This document shows, piece by piece, positions 34,541-42,893 of a DNA stretch of 64,000 nt. Numbering within the stretch: position 1 is the stretch's first letter; each line of letters begins with the position of its first letter. Source of the stretch: Rhizobium sophoriradicis (GTDB lineage: Bacteria; Pseudomonadota; Alphaproteobacteria; Rhizobiales; Rhizobiaceae); assembly GCF_003939025.1 (NCBI RefSeq), contig NZ_RQIH01000001.1, positions 124,001-188,000 of the forward strand. The letters are read 5' to 3'. The translations under genes and the position numbers were made by a program. The notes under the pieces are model-generated. The model had not been told where the DNA came from. It saw nothing but the letters and a program-made list of their open reading frames with translations, and ran no database searches.

Positions 34541-36322
34541 CTAGAGAACCTTGGCGAGGAATTCGCGTGTCCGCGGGTGCTCCGCTTGCGTGAAAACACG
34601 TGCCGGCGGACCGGCCTCCAGAATGCGGCCGCTGTCCATGAAGACAACGGTATCGGCGACTTCGCGGGCAAAGCCGATTTCATGGGTGACGATGACGAGC
34701 GTCGTTCCGGTGCGGGCGAGCTCCTTGATGACGTCGAGCACCTCGCCGACGAGTTCCGGATCGAGTGCGGACGTCGGCTCATCGAAGAGCAGCACCTTTG
34801 GGCGGAGCGCCAGCGCCCGGGCGATCGCGACACGCTGCTGCTGGCCGCCGGAGAGCTGACGCGGATAGGCATTGATCTTGTCGCTGAGACCGACGCGTGC
34901 CAGCAGCTCCTGCGCCAGCTGCACGGCTTCCTTACGGCCGACGCCGCGAACTTCGATCGGCGCCTCGACCAAGTTTTCGAGTACGGTCAGGTGCGGGAAG
35001 AGATTGAAGCTCTGGAAGACCATGCCGATATCGGCGCGGCGTTTGAGGATCTCTTTTTCCTTGAGCTCGTAGAGTGTGTCGCCCTTCCTGCTGTAGCCGA
35101 CGAAATCGCCGTCGACGGAGATGAAGCCCTCGTCGACACGCTCCAGGTGATTGATCGACCGCAGCAGCGTCGACTTACCCGAACCGGAGGGGCCGAGAAT
35201 GGCGGTCACGCTGCCGGCCGGCAGGTTGAGCTCGACATAGTCGAGCACCTTCAGCGAGCCGAAGCTTTTCGAGATGCCGTGGATGCGCACCGCACCGCCT
35301 GCGCGCAGAGCACCCGCATCATGGAAACCGGGATTACGCGCCTTGTCGGCCACACTCTCGAGAACCGGCAGCGGGCGGCGGAAGCGTCCGAAAAATGCTT
35401 GAAAAGGCAGCGGTGTCGGATTGCGAACGGCGCCCTTGGAGAAGTAGCGCTCGATATAGTGCTGGGCGACCGACAGCACGGTCATAATGATCAGATACCA
35501 GACGGTCGCGACCATCAGCAGCGGAATGACTTCGAGATTGCGGCGGTAGATCACTTGGACGGTGTAGAACAGCTCCGGCAGCGCCAGCACGTAGACGACG
35601 GACGTGCTTTTCGCCAATCCGATGAGCTCGTTGAACCCGGTCGGCAGGATGGAGCGCATCGCCTGCGGCAGCACGATGCGGAAGGCTTGGCGGCGGCGTG
35701 GCAGGCCAAGTGCGGCTGCGGCCTCCAGCTGCCCATGATCGACAGAGAGAATGCCGCCGCGGACAATCTCGGCGAAGAAGGCCGACTGGTTGAGCGTGAG
35801 GCCGAGGTAGGCAGCGGCGAACGGCGTCAGCAACTGCACGGTAGGATAGTCGAACAAGACCGTGTCGGTGAACGGGATGCCGATCCTGATCGTTTCATAG
35901 AGATAGCCGAGATTGTTCAATATCAGCAGCAGCACGATCATCGGGATCGAGCGCAGCAGCCAGATATAGCCCCAGGAAAGGCCCGATAGCAGCGGCGACC
36001 TGGAGACGCGGGCGAGCGCCAGAGCTGTACCGAGGATGGAGCCCGATATGGCGGCAAGCGCGGTCAGCAGCAATGTCCTGCCAAGGCCGACGAGCACCGG
36101 CTCGGCGAAGAACCATTCGGCAAAGACACCCCAACCCCAGCGCGGATTGGTGAAGGTGGAATAGAGCACGGCGACGATGACGACAGCGGCGAAGATCGTG
36201 CCCGCCAGGCGCTCCGGATGACGCGCCGGCACGATGCGGAAACGGGAATAATCCTGCTTGGGCTCTGCCGTGCTGCTCCTGCTGCCGGGCTCAATGCCGG
36301 CGAAATCCGTTGTCAGTGCCAT
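34541..36322 (-). CDS. Amino-acid ABC transporter permease-ATPase fusion
   Basis: A 593-residue fusion. Residues 1 to about 300 form a HisM/GlnP-type permease with several membrane segments and the EAA loop QLEAAAALGLPRRRQAFRIV. Residues from about 345 form a GlnQ/HisP ATPase with Walker A GPSGSGKST, signature QLSGGQQQRVAIARAL, Walker B LLFDEPTSALDPEL and THEIGFA. One polypeptide thus provides both membrane and energy functions, probably as a homodimer. Separate permease and ATPase genes are the usual arrangement. Confidence 0.92.
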   Translation of the reverse strand: MALTTDFAGIEPGSRSSTAEPKQDYSRFRIVPARHPERLAGTIFAAVVIVAVLYSTFTNPRWGWGVFAEWFFAEPVLVGLGRTLLLTALAAISGSILGTALALARVSRSPLLSGLSWGYIWLLRSIPMIVLLLILNNLGYLYETIRIGIPFTDTVLFDYPTVQLLTPFAAAYLGLTLNQSAFFAEIVRGGILSVDHGQLEAAAALGLPRRRQAFRIVLPQAMRSILPTGFNELIGLAKSTSVVYVLALPELFYTVQVIYRRNLEVIPLLMVATVWYLIIMTVLSVAQHYIERYFSKGAVRNPTPLPFQAFFGRFRRPLPVLESVADKARNPGFHDAGALRAGGAVRIHGISKSFGSLKVLDYVELNLPAGSVTAILGPSGSGKSTLLRSINHLERVDEGFISVDGDFVGYSRKGDTLYELKEKEILKRRADIGMVFQSFNLFPHLTVLENLVEAPIEVRGVGRKEAVQLAQELLARVGLSDKINAYPRQLSGGQQQRVAIARALALRPKVLLFDEPTSALDPELVGEVLDVIKELARTGTTLVIVTHEIGFAREVADTVVFMDSGRILEAGPPARVFTQAEHPRTREFLAKVL

Positions 36323-36358
36323 TCTTGCTTCCCTTTTATGATTATCGTCTTGTCGCGT

Positions 36359-36910
36359 TCAGAGATTGGCGCCGGCCACGCGCAGGCGAGGTTCGGCCCC
36401 CTCGGTTCCGAAGACCGGCGAAACGAGATGGGTGATGTCCTTCTCGAAGGGCAGGCTCTTGTAGATCTCGGGATCGGCTGACGTGTCGAAGAGAGCGGTG
36501 TAGCCATCATTCAGGTAGAGGCCGACGGCCTCGGGCTGGCGGAAGCCGGTCGTCAGATAGATCCTCGTATATCCCTGGCGGGCCGCCTGAGCTTCCAGCT
36601 CCACCAGCACTTTGCGGGCAAGGCCCTGGCGGCGCAGGTCCGAGCGTGTCCAGATGCGTTTGAACTCGGCGGTGCGATCGTCGTAATGCTTGAAGGCGCC
36701 GCCGCCGATGGTTTCGCCATTGCGGATCAGCAGGAGAAAATTGCCGTGAGGCGGCGCGAAGGCTTCGGGGGGGTAGCGGTTCAATTCAGCTGCAGCGCCT
36801 TCGGCATTGAAATAGGTGCCGTAGCGGCTGTCATATTCGTGGATCAATTCATCGATCAGCGGCTTGGCGCGGGGATCGAGGGGGCTCGTATAGAGAAACG
36901 TATCGCTCAT
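36359..36910 (-). CDS. GNAT-family N-acetyltransferase
   Basis: A 183-residue acetyltransferase. The acetyl-CoA pyrophosphate loop is RSDLRRQGLARKVL (near residue 103), and the beta-alpha signature YTRIYLTTGFRQPEAVGLYL follows. In the Bacillus S-cysteine pathway the GNAT enzyme acetylates the amino group of the S-modified cysteine before monooxygenase attack, and the position next to an M20 deacylase supports that role here. ATG 36910 lies 8 bp after the deacylase stop; a GTG at 36922 is possible. Confidence 0.87.
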   Translation of the reverse strand: MSDTFLYTSPLDPRAKPLIDELIHEYDSRYGTYFNAEGAAAELNRYPPEAFAPPHGNFLLLIRNGETIGGGAFKHYDDRTAEFKRIWTRSDLRRQGLARKVLVELEAQAARQGYTRIYLTTGFRQPEAVGLYLNDGYTALFDTSADPEIYKSLPFEKDITHLVSPVFGTEGAEPRLRVAGANL

Positions 36911-36918
36911 ATCGTTCG

Positions 36919-38118
36919 TCACCCGTTGTCTTCAGTGAGGAATGTTTCGGCGAGCCGGACCCAGTAGCGGGCGGCCGGCGCGATGATCGCGTCGTTGAAA
37001 TCGTAGTGGGCGCTGTGGAGAGGCGCACTGTCGCCGTTGCCGACGAAGAGGTAGCTGCCTGGATTGGCCTGCAGCATGAAGGCGAAATCTTCGCTCGCGG
37101 TTCGCGGTCGGAAATCCTTCTCGATCGCCGCAAGGCCGAGCGTGTCATAGGCGACATCGCGGGCAAAGGCCGTCTCCTTGGGATGATTGACCAGCGCCGG
37201 AAAACCGAGCCGGTAGTTGACATCCGCCGCCGCGCCGAAGCTTTCGGCCTGGGCACGCGCAAGGGCTGGAATGCGCTCCTGCAGCAGCTGGCGAACCTCC
37301 TCGCTGAAGGCCCGCATGGTCAGTTTCATCTCCACGCTCTCGGGGATGACATTCGAGGCGGAGCCGGCATGGATCGAGCCGACAGTGGCGACCGCCATAT
37401 CCTGCGGATCGACATTGCGCGAGACGACGCTCTGCAGGGCCGTGATGAAAGAGGCCGAAGCCAGCACCGGATCGACGGCGCGGTGCGGCTCGGCGCCGTG
37501 GCCGCCTTTTCCGACGATCCTGATGACCGCCTGGTCTACAGACGCCATGGCCGGGCCGGTGACGAAGCCGAACTGGCCCGCCGGCACGCCCGGCCAGTTG
37601 TGCAGTCCGAAGACCGCATCGACAGGAAAGCGCTCGAACAGGCCCTCGGCGATCATCTTGCGGGCGCCGGCGCCGATTTCCTCGGCGGGCTGGAAGATCA
37701 GCCTGAGCGTGCCGCTGAAATTGCCGCTTTCGGCGAGATAGCGGGCGGCGGCGAGCAGGATCGACGTATGCCCGTCATGGCCGCAGGCATGCATGACGCC
37801 GGGATTGCTGCTGGCATAGGCAAGGTCGCTCGCCTCCTCGATCGGCAGCGCGTCCATGTCGGCGCGGATGCCGATCCGCTTCCGGCCTTCGCCGCGTCTG
37901 AGGGTGGCGACGATGCCGGTGCCGGCAATGCCCGTCGCCACCTCATAGCCCCAGGAGGAAAGGCGGGACGCCACAATCTTGCTGGTCCTGAGCTCCTGGA
38001 AGGCAAGCTCCGGATATTGGTGCAGATCGTGGCGAAGCGCGATGATCTCATCGAGATAAGCGGCGATGCCCTTCTCGATCGGATCGTTGCTGCGCGTGTT
38101 CAGAGCGATGGTGTCCAT
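36919..38118 (-). CDS. M20-family amidohydrolase (N-acyl-amino acid deacylase)
   Basis: A 399-residue zinc peptidase-like enzyme of the hippurate hydrolase/N-acetylcysteine deacetylase group. Metal ligands are seen in RADMDALP and MHACGHDGHTSILL, and PAEEIGAGARKMIAEGLF carries the catalytic Glu. It probably removes an acetyl group to release cysteine after oxidative C-S cleavage. It lies between an LLM monooxygenase (18 bp) and the GNAT gene. Confidence 0.9.
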   Translation of the reverse strand: MDTIALNTRSNDPIEKGIAAYLDEIIALRHDLHQYPELAFQELRTSKIVASRLSSWGYEVATGIAGTGIVATLRRGEGRKRIGIRADMDALPIEEASDLAYASSNPGVMHACGHDGHTSILLAAARYLAESGNFSGTLRLIFQPAEEIGAGARKMIAEGLFERFPVDAVFGLHNWPGVPAGQFGFVTGPAMASVDQAVIRIVGKGGHGAEPHRAVDPVLASASFITALQSVVSRNVDPQDMAVATVGSIHAGSASNVIPESVEMKLTMRAFSEEVRQLLQERIPALARAQAESFGAAADVNYRLGFPALVNHPKETAFARDVAYDTLGLAAIEKDFRPRTASEDFAFMLQANPGSYLFVGNGDSAPLHSAHYDFNDAIIAPAARYWVRLAETFLTEDNG

Positions 38119-38136
38119 GGCGGTTCGCTCGGCGCC

Positions 38137-39486
38137 TCAGGCGCCGATAGCCTTTCCGGGCTCGAGCTGATCGGCGCCGGCCGCATACCGGCTTTCCCGG
38201 AAGGGCAGGCCCAGATGATCGCGCAGCGTCTCGCCCTTCAGAACCGGATCGAAATAGCCGCGCGCAGTCAGGATCGGCAGGACGTGCTCGGCGAAGTCGT
38301 CGAAGCCTTCGGCGATGACGGGGAAGCCGAGAATGAAGCCGTCGGCGGCGCCATAATCCACCCAACGGATGATCTCATCGGCGATATGCTCCCCCGTGCC
38401 GATGAAGGCGGTGCGCGGTGTCGCCGAATCCAGCGCGACCTGGCGGAGCGTCAGGCCCTTCTCCCGCGCTGTTCGTTTGATCCGGTCGGTGGTGGCGCGG
38501 AAATTGTTCCTGCCGATATCACCGAGCTCGGGGAACGCTTCATCGAGCGGGTAGACGCTGAAATCGTGATGATCGAAGAACCGGCCGAGATAGAGAAGCG
38601 CCTCCTCGATCGTGACGAGATCGCGGATCGCCTGATACTTGGCTTCCGCCTCCTCGGCTGTCCTGCCGACGATGGGGCCAATGCCGGGATAGACGCCGAC
38701 TTCGGCCGCGGGCCGTCCATGCGCGATGACGCTATCCTTGAGCTGACGATAGAAGCCTCGCGCCTCTTCGAACGGCCCGCCATTGGTGAAGACGGCATCG
38801 GCATGCTTGCCGGCAAGCCTGATGCCGGAATCCGAAGCGCCCGCCTGGAAGACGACGGGCTGGCCCTGCTTCGAGCGGCCAATATTGAGCGGTCCTTCGA
38901 TGCGGAAGAACCGGCCCTTATGGTTGAGGCGATGCATCTTCGCCTTGTCGACAAAGACGCCGGTCTCGCGATTGCGCACGAAAGCATCATCGTCCCAGGA
39001 ATCCCATAGACCCTTTAGCGCGTCGATATAATCCTCGGCGATCTCGTAGCGGAGCTCGTGCTCGGGATGTTCACGGCTGTAATTCCTGCCAGAACCCTCG
39101 AGCGGCGAGGTCACCGCATTCCACCCTGCCCTGCCGCCGCTGATGAGATCGATCGAGGCAAACTGGCGGGCAATGGTGAAGGGATCGCTGTAGGAAGTCG
39201 AGACCGTGCCAACGAGGCCGATCTTCGAGGTGGAAGCGGCCAGCGCCGAGAGAATGGCGATCGGCTCGAACCGGTTGAGGAAATGCGGGATCGACTGCTC
39301 GTTGATGTAAAGCCCGTCGGCGACGAAGGCGAAAGCGATGCCGGCCGCCTCAGCCTTGCGTGCCTTCCTCACGAAGAAGTCGAAATTGACGCTGGCATCG
39401 GCCGGTCCGCTTGGATGTTTCCAGGCATTCATATGGCCGCCGGGACCCTGCAGCATGATGCCGAACGTGACGTGTTTCTGAGCCAT
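38137..39486 (-). CDS. LLM-class monooxygenase, NtaA/SnaA/DszA family
   Basis: A 449-residue FMNH2-dependent monooxygenase: VTFGIMLQGPGGHMNAWKHP at the start, SKIGLVGTVSTSYSDPFTIA, SGGRAGWNAVTSPLEGSGRN and PVVFQAGASDSGIRLAGKHA are family hallmarks. Relatives oxidise nitrilotriacetate, pristinamycin and dibenzothiophene sulfone; the Bacillus YtnJ enzyme of the S-cysteine salvage cluster is in the same family. AAGGAGG stands 11 bases before ATG 39486. Confidence 0.92.
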   Translation of the reverse strand: MAQKHVTFGIMLQGPGGHMNAWKHPSGPADASVNFDFFVRKARKAEAAGIAFAFVADGLYINEQSIPHFLNRFEPIAILSALAASTSKIGLVGTVSTSYSDPFTIARQFASIDLISGGRAGWNAVTSPLEGSGRNYSREHPEHELRYEIAEDYIDALKGLWDSWDDDAFVRNRETGVFVDKAKMHRLNHKGRFFRIEGPLNIGRSKQGQPVVFQAGASDSGIRLAGKHADAVFTNGGPFEEARGFYRQLKDSVIAHGRPAAEVGVYPGIGPIVGRTAEEAEAKYQAIRDLVTIEEALLYLGRFFDHHDFSVYPLDEAFPELGDIGRNNFRATTDRIKRTAREKGLTLRQVALDSATPRTAFIGTGEHIADEIIRWVDYGAADGFILGFPVIAEGFDDFAEHVLPILTARGYFDPVLKGETLRDHLGLPFRESRYAAGADQLEPGKAIGA

Positions 39487-39510
39487 GGGATCGATCCTCC
39501 TTGGAAAGGG

Positions 39511-40503
39511 TCAGGCGACGAGGGAAAGCCGCTCGGCGGCGAGCAGCTCGATGGAGGCAAGGCGGTCGGCGGTTGAAAGCGCCGGCGTGTCGAGCACGAA
39601 TTCCTTGACGCCGTAGCGGCGATGCAGCTCGTCCAGTTCCTTGCGGATCTGCTGTGCCGTGCCGTGCAGGACGCTCGGCACCTTCTCCTCGATGCGGTAA
39701 TCGGTGACGCCGGCCTGGCGGGCAAATTCGGCAGCCTGCTCCGCGCTGCCGACATTGACGGTCTGACCGTTCGGCAGGAACACTTTGACGATGCCCAGCT
39801 TGCCGACACGCTCGCGGGCATAATCCGCGCTTTCGGCGGCAAAGGCTGCGAGCGCCAGGATGGGTCGTTTGCCGCCGGATGCCCGCTCGTAGGCCTCGAA
39901 GGTACTGCGCAGATTGTCAGGATCACCGTTCAGGTGACCGGCAAAGACCAGTTCCCAGCCCTTCTCGGCCGCGAGTTTGGCGCTCTCGACGCTGGCCCCG
40001 AGCAGGAAACGCTCCGGAGCCGTCGGCGGGAAAGGAGTAGCCTGCGCGCCTTGGTAACTGGGGTCGGCCGCGAGATAGGTGTTGAGATCGGAAAGCTGGC
40101 TCGCAAAATCCGGCTTCCTGGACGGATCGACGGCAAGCTGCAAGGCGCGCGTCGACAGCGGAAAGCCGCCGGGTGCCTTGCCGACGCCGAGATCGACGCG
40201 GCCAGGCGCAAGCGATGCCAGGAGATTGAAGGTCTCAGCAACCTTATAGGCGCTGTAGTGCTGCAGCATCACGCCGCCGGAGCCAACCCGGATCCTCGAT
40301 GTTTTCGCGAGAAGATAGGCTATCAGCGCTTCCGGCGCGGAACTCGCCAGGTTGGACATGTTGTGATGTTCGGCGACCCAGAAACGGTGATATCCGAGTT
40401 CCTCGGCCCGGGCGGCAATCTTGACCGTCGCCCGCAGCGCATCCGCTCCGGTGAGGCCCTGTTCGATCGGGCTTTTGTCGAGAAGGCTGAGGAGGTAGGT
40501 CAT
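39511..40503 (-). CDS. LLM-class monooxygenase, MsnO8/YtmO-like
   Basis: A 330-residue luciferase-like enzyme with YLLSLLDKSPIEQG at the start, ELGYHRFWVAEHHNMSNLAS near residue 38 and VGSGGVMLQHYSAYKVAETF near residue 79, as in the MsnO8 group that includes Bacillus YtmO. It is the first gene of the nine-gene operon. ATG 40503 was chosen to match family starts; an in-frame GTG at 40518 has no clear ribosome-binding site. Confidence 0.9.
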   Translation of the reverse strand: MTYLLSLLDKSPIEQGLTGADALRATVKIAARAEELGYHRFWVAEHHNMSNLASSAPEALIAYLLAKTSRIRVGSGGVMLQHYSAYKVAETFNLLASLAPGRVDLGVGKAPGGFPLSTRALQLAVDPSRKPDFASQLSDLNTYLAADPSYQGAQATPFPPTAPERFLLGASVESAKLAAEKGWELVFAGHLNGDPDNLRSTFEAYERASGGKRPILALAAFAAESADYARERVGKLGIVKVFLPNGQTVNVGSAEQAAEFARQAGVTDYRIEEKVPSVLHGTAQQIRKELDELHRRYGVKEFVLDTPALSTADRLASIELLAAERLSLVA

Positions 40504-40535
40504 AACGCCACGATCCACTCACTAGTTGCAATATG

Positions 40536-40559
40536 TATTCTATAAAATCAGTAGACAAT
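40536..40559. promoter_or_regulatory. AT-rich element upstream of the S-cysteine operon
   Basis: TATTCTATAAAATCAGTAGACAAT lies 33-56 bp upstream of the first gene. On the transcribed strand it reads GATTTTATAGAATA, close to AATTTTATAGACAATA in front of the FMN reductase gene in the same orientation. It could contain the -10 region. Confidence 0.4.
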
Positions 40560-40720
40560 TATGATTATAAGAAATCACATTCTCTTTCGAGGACATTGGG
40601 AGGAAAAAAGCAGCCGTAGCCGAGACGGAAATTCGAATTCGGGAATGCGCTCCGCCATTCTCGTGATCTTCCAATCGACCGTTCAATGACCTAAATCCTG
40701 GTCAAAATGGAGTAGTCGCA

Positions 40721-41002
40721 ATGAAGCTGTCAGGACAGGTCAAACTGATCAGCTATCTCAAGGCGCATGCGTCAGAGATTATCCGAACGCCGAAGGACAA
40801 TCCGCAGCCCGTCGTCATTACCTTTCACGGCGAGGCCAAAGCGATCCCTCAGGATGTCGCCCAATATGAAGAAACGCAGGAGACGCTGGCGCTGCTGAAG
40901 GTGCTGGCGCTCACCAATCGACAGGTCGAGGAAGGCAAGCTGCGCCCTGCATCGGAATCCTTCGCCCGCATCCGCAAACGTCTGGCCGCCAACCAGTCCT
41001 GA
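40721..41002 (+). CDS. Phd/YefM-family antitoxin
   Basis: A 93-residue antitoxin with the Phd/YefM N-terminal fold (VKLISYLKAHASEIIRTPKD, then QPVVITFHGEAKAIPQDVAQ). GGAG lies 8 bases before ATG 40721. Its stop overlaps the start of the toxin remnant by one base. Because the toxin frame is broken, this is probably an orphan antitoxin. Confidence 0.85.
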   Translation: MKLSGQVKLISYLKAHASEIIRTPKDNPQPVVITFHGEAKAIPQDVAQYEETQETLALLKVLALTNRQVEEGKLRPASESFARIRKRLAANQS

Positions 41003-41310
41003 TGCGTTATCGAGTTCTCTCGCCGAGGACGCGGAACGCGCCGTCGAGGATCTTTATCGCCTCATGCAGCCCGCGACGGCGCCGAGACGGCAGAGCGCAT
41101 CCTGAGCGAAATCGAAAGCGCCTGCCGACGTCGATGAATCAAGAAATATTCCGAAAGAGCTCACCACTATCTGCCCCACCGAATACCGCGAACTGCACCA
41201 CAAGCCCTGGCGTATGATCTACCGTATCATCGGCACCGAGGTCGTCGTCTACTGCGTGGCGGACGGACGTCGCGACATGCAGACCTTCCTGGAACGAAGG
41301 CTCATCCTAA
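41002..41310 (+). pseudogene. Frameshifted ParE/RelE-type toxin
   Basis: Similarity to a ParE/RelE toxin is spread over several frames: MRYRVLSPR at the start, then ERAVEDLYRLMQP, ETAERILSEIESACRR, and finally YRELHHKPWRMIYRI-type sequence with EVVVYCVADGRRDMQTFLERRL to about 41310. At least three frameshifts separate these pieces. The last section (KPWRMIYRI...VADGRRDMQ) is well conserved, so decay may be recent. Confidence 0.8.
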
Positions 41311-41352
41311 CATTCGGCATATCCCCCTCTCCTTCGGCATCGCCGCCGACGC

Positions 41353-42693
41353 TTATCCGAGCATGGATGACCCGGACGAACGCCGAAAACTATCCCGCCT
41401 TCGGCCGGCCACCGCATTTGCCCGCAGGAGCGCCATGAGCATCGGGCCGATCGCGAACTCTCCCTTTTCACTTCGCCGCGTCAGGTCGCGGAGGTAGCCA
41501 CCGGCCGAATTGATATGGCCGCCGCGCTCCAGGATGCATGCCATCACCGTCGCGGCATTTTCCGGTCCCATTGCGTTAGCAGCCTCCTCGTAGGCTGACG
41601 GACTGACCCCGAGCATCGATCGCACGGTCACAGCCGCGGTCATCAAGTCACGCCAGTTGCGGACTTCGCCGTCCGGACCGTAAGCAAGGATTTCAGGGCA
41701 GGCCTGCAGAACCAGGCCGAGCGGGAAGGATTTCAGCCCGCCGGCATCATCGCGCGTCCCCGGTCGTCGACCTTGCCTCTCCTCCTGCCTGCCCGGATGT
41801 GCAATCGCAGCCCTCCCCTCTTCCAGCGTCACGGCCCCTCGCCCATTGTCTTGCTCCGGCATCGCGCCCTGCTTCGTGTCGAAGCTTGGTTCAAGTTCAG
41901 AGATGGATTCGGGGTTTGAATTATGTATGTGACGCTCGATATAATCGGCATTGCCGCGCTGTTTTGTCGATTTAACTCGATTTTCCAGCCGGTTAAGAAT
42001 ATCCGCCCTGATCGCCGTCAATGCATCCAGTAATTGTTCGAGCTGTGCCGTCGTCGGCGATCGCGGCAGGCCTTCGATCAGAGCCCGAAACTCCTGATGA
42101 AGGACCTGCCAATCTCCCTGAACCTCCTCTTCGACGGCGGCTTCAATCAGCTTGGCGATATCGCGGCGGCAAAGCGTGATGCATTCGCGCAGGCGCTGGA
42201 CGTGCAGTCTCTCGGCCATCACCTCGGCGGCCAGCTGTTCGATCTCCTCGGCGCGGGCAAGCAGCGGCGCCAGCGAGAAGCCGAAGGCGTCGTTGACCTC
42301 CCCCGCCCTGTCCCGGCGGGAATAACGCTTGCCGTTGGGACTGTCCTTGCGCAGCAGAAGGCCCGCCTCGACGAGTGCGGCAAGATGGCGCCGCACGGTC
42401 TGCTCGGCCATGCCGTGCGTTCTGAGCGAAAGCTGAACATTCGATGGGAATACGACCAACCCGTTTTCCTGGGTCAGCTCGTTCTTGGGATAAAAGCTTA
42501 AGAGCGCATTGAGCACGGCCAGTGCGCGATCGCTGATGCCAAGCAGCGGCTTTGCTTCGCACAGCGCACGAAAAAGCTTCCATTTGTCGACCGATTGATC
42601 CGGCCTGATTTCACCTGCCATCACCTGGCTGGCGAGCATGCCAAGCGTCATCGACCGCCGCCCGAACGGCGTCGTTATACTTCCGGTTTCCAT
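41353..42693 (-). CDS. repC: Plasmid replication initiator RepC
   Basis: The 446-residue replication initiator of repABC plasmids. The N-terminus (TTPFGRRSMTLGMLASQ), the winged-helix region (LRTHGMAEQTVRRHLAALVEAGLLLRKD) and the C-terminal VRSMLGVSPSAYEEA segment with GGYLRDLTRRSEKGEF are typical. In this plasmid class the origin lies within repC. ATG 42693 is preceded by GAGGTGG; a GTG 9 bases upstream is less likely. Expression is expected to be limited by the antisense RNA at 42785-42838, transcribed from the opposite strand of its leader. Confidence 0.95.
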   Translation of the reverse strand: METGSITTPFGRRSMTLGMLASQVMAGEIRPDQSVDKWKLFRALCEAKPLLGISDRALAVLNALLSFYPKNELTQENGLVVFPSNVQLSLRTHGMAEQTVRRHLAALVEAGLLLRKDSPNGKRYSRRDRAGEVNDAFGFSLAPLLARAEEIEQLAAEVMAERLHVQRLRECITLCRRDIAKLIEAAVEEEVQGDWQVLHQEFRALIEGLPRSPTTAQLEQLLDALTAIRADILNRLENRVKSTKQRGNADYIERHIHNSNPESISELEPSFDTKQGAMPEQDNGRGAVTLEEGRAAIAHPGRQEERQGRRPGTRDDAGGLKSFPLGLVLQACPEILAYGPDGEVRNWRDLMTAAVTVRSMLGVSPSAYEEAANAMGPENAATVMACILERGGHINSAGGYLRDLTRRSEKGEFAIGPMLMALLRANAVAGRRRDSFRRSSGSSMLG

Positions 42694-42784
42694 CTCTTCC
42701 ACCTCGACGAGGCAAAAGAAATCCGCTCACCAAAACGGCGCCAAAAACTCTTGACAGCGATTCTCGGAAGTGCGATTCTCGGAG

Positions 42785-42838
42785 GTGTTCAGGACTACGA
42801 GGAAAGCTTCCGTGACGGTGACGTTCGGGGGCTTTTTT
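42785..42838 (+). ncRNA. incA: Antisense (counter-transcribed) RNA of the repB-repC leader
   Basis: On the strand opposite to repABC the intergenic region has a -35 box TTGACA (42751-42756), an extended -10 TGC-GATTCT (42771-42779, 17-bp spacing) and a terminator: AAAGCTTCCG (42803-42812) pairs with CGGGGGCTTT (42826-42835) using two G-T pairs, followed by a T run to 42838. This predicts an RNA of about 54 nt. Location, strand and size are those of the ctRNA that represses repC and sets incompatibility in repABC plasmids. Confidence 0.82.
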
Positions 42839-42864
42839 CTTTTGCGCGTTATCTCCTAATCCGA

Positions 42865-42880
42865 ATTGTCAGCTGACAAT
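42865..42880. other. parS-like centromere palindrome, repB-repC spacer
   Basis: ATTGTCAGCTGACAAT is a perfect 16-bp palindrome, close to the GTTNNNNGCNNNNAAC consensus of repABC parS sites. The 14-base core TTGTCAGCTGACAA recurs at 45241-45254 upstream of repA. RepB should bind both. Confidence 0.75.
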
Positions 42881-42893
42881 CGGCTTAACTGCC

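Noticed and set aside
34400..35989. Open frame of more than 500 codons on the + strand opposite the permease-ATPase fusion
   Set aside because: It is the mirror frame of a high-GC gene with clear domains on the minus strand; its translation has no family features.
37006..39009. A 667-codon + strand open frame across the M20 and LLM genes
   Set aside because: It spans two well-identified minus-strand genes and their junction, has low-complexity Arg/Asp/Gly-rich translation and no ribosome-binding site.
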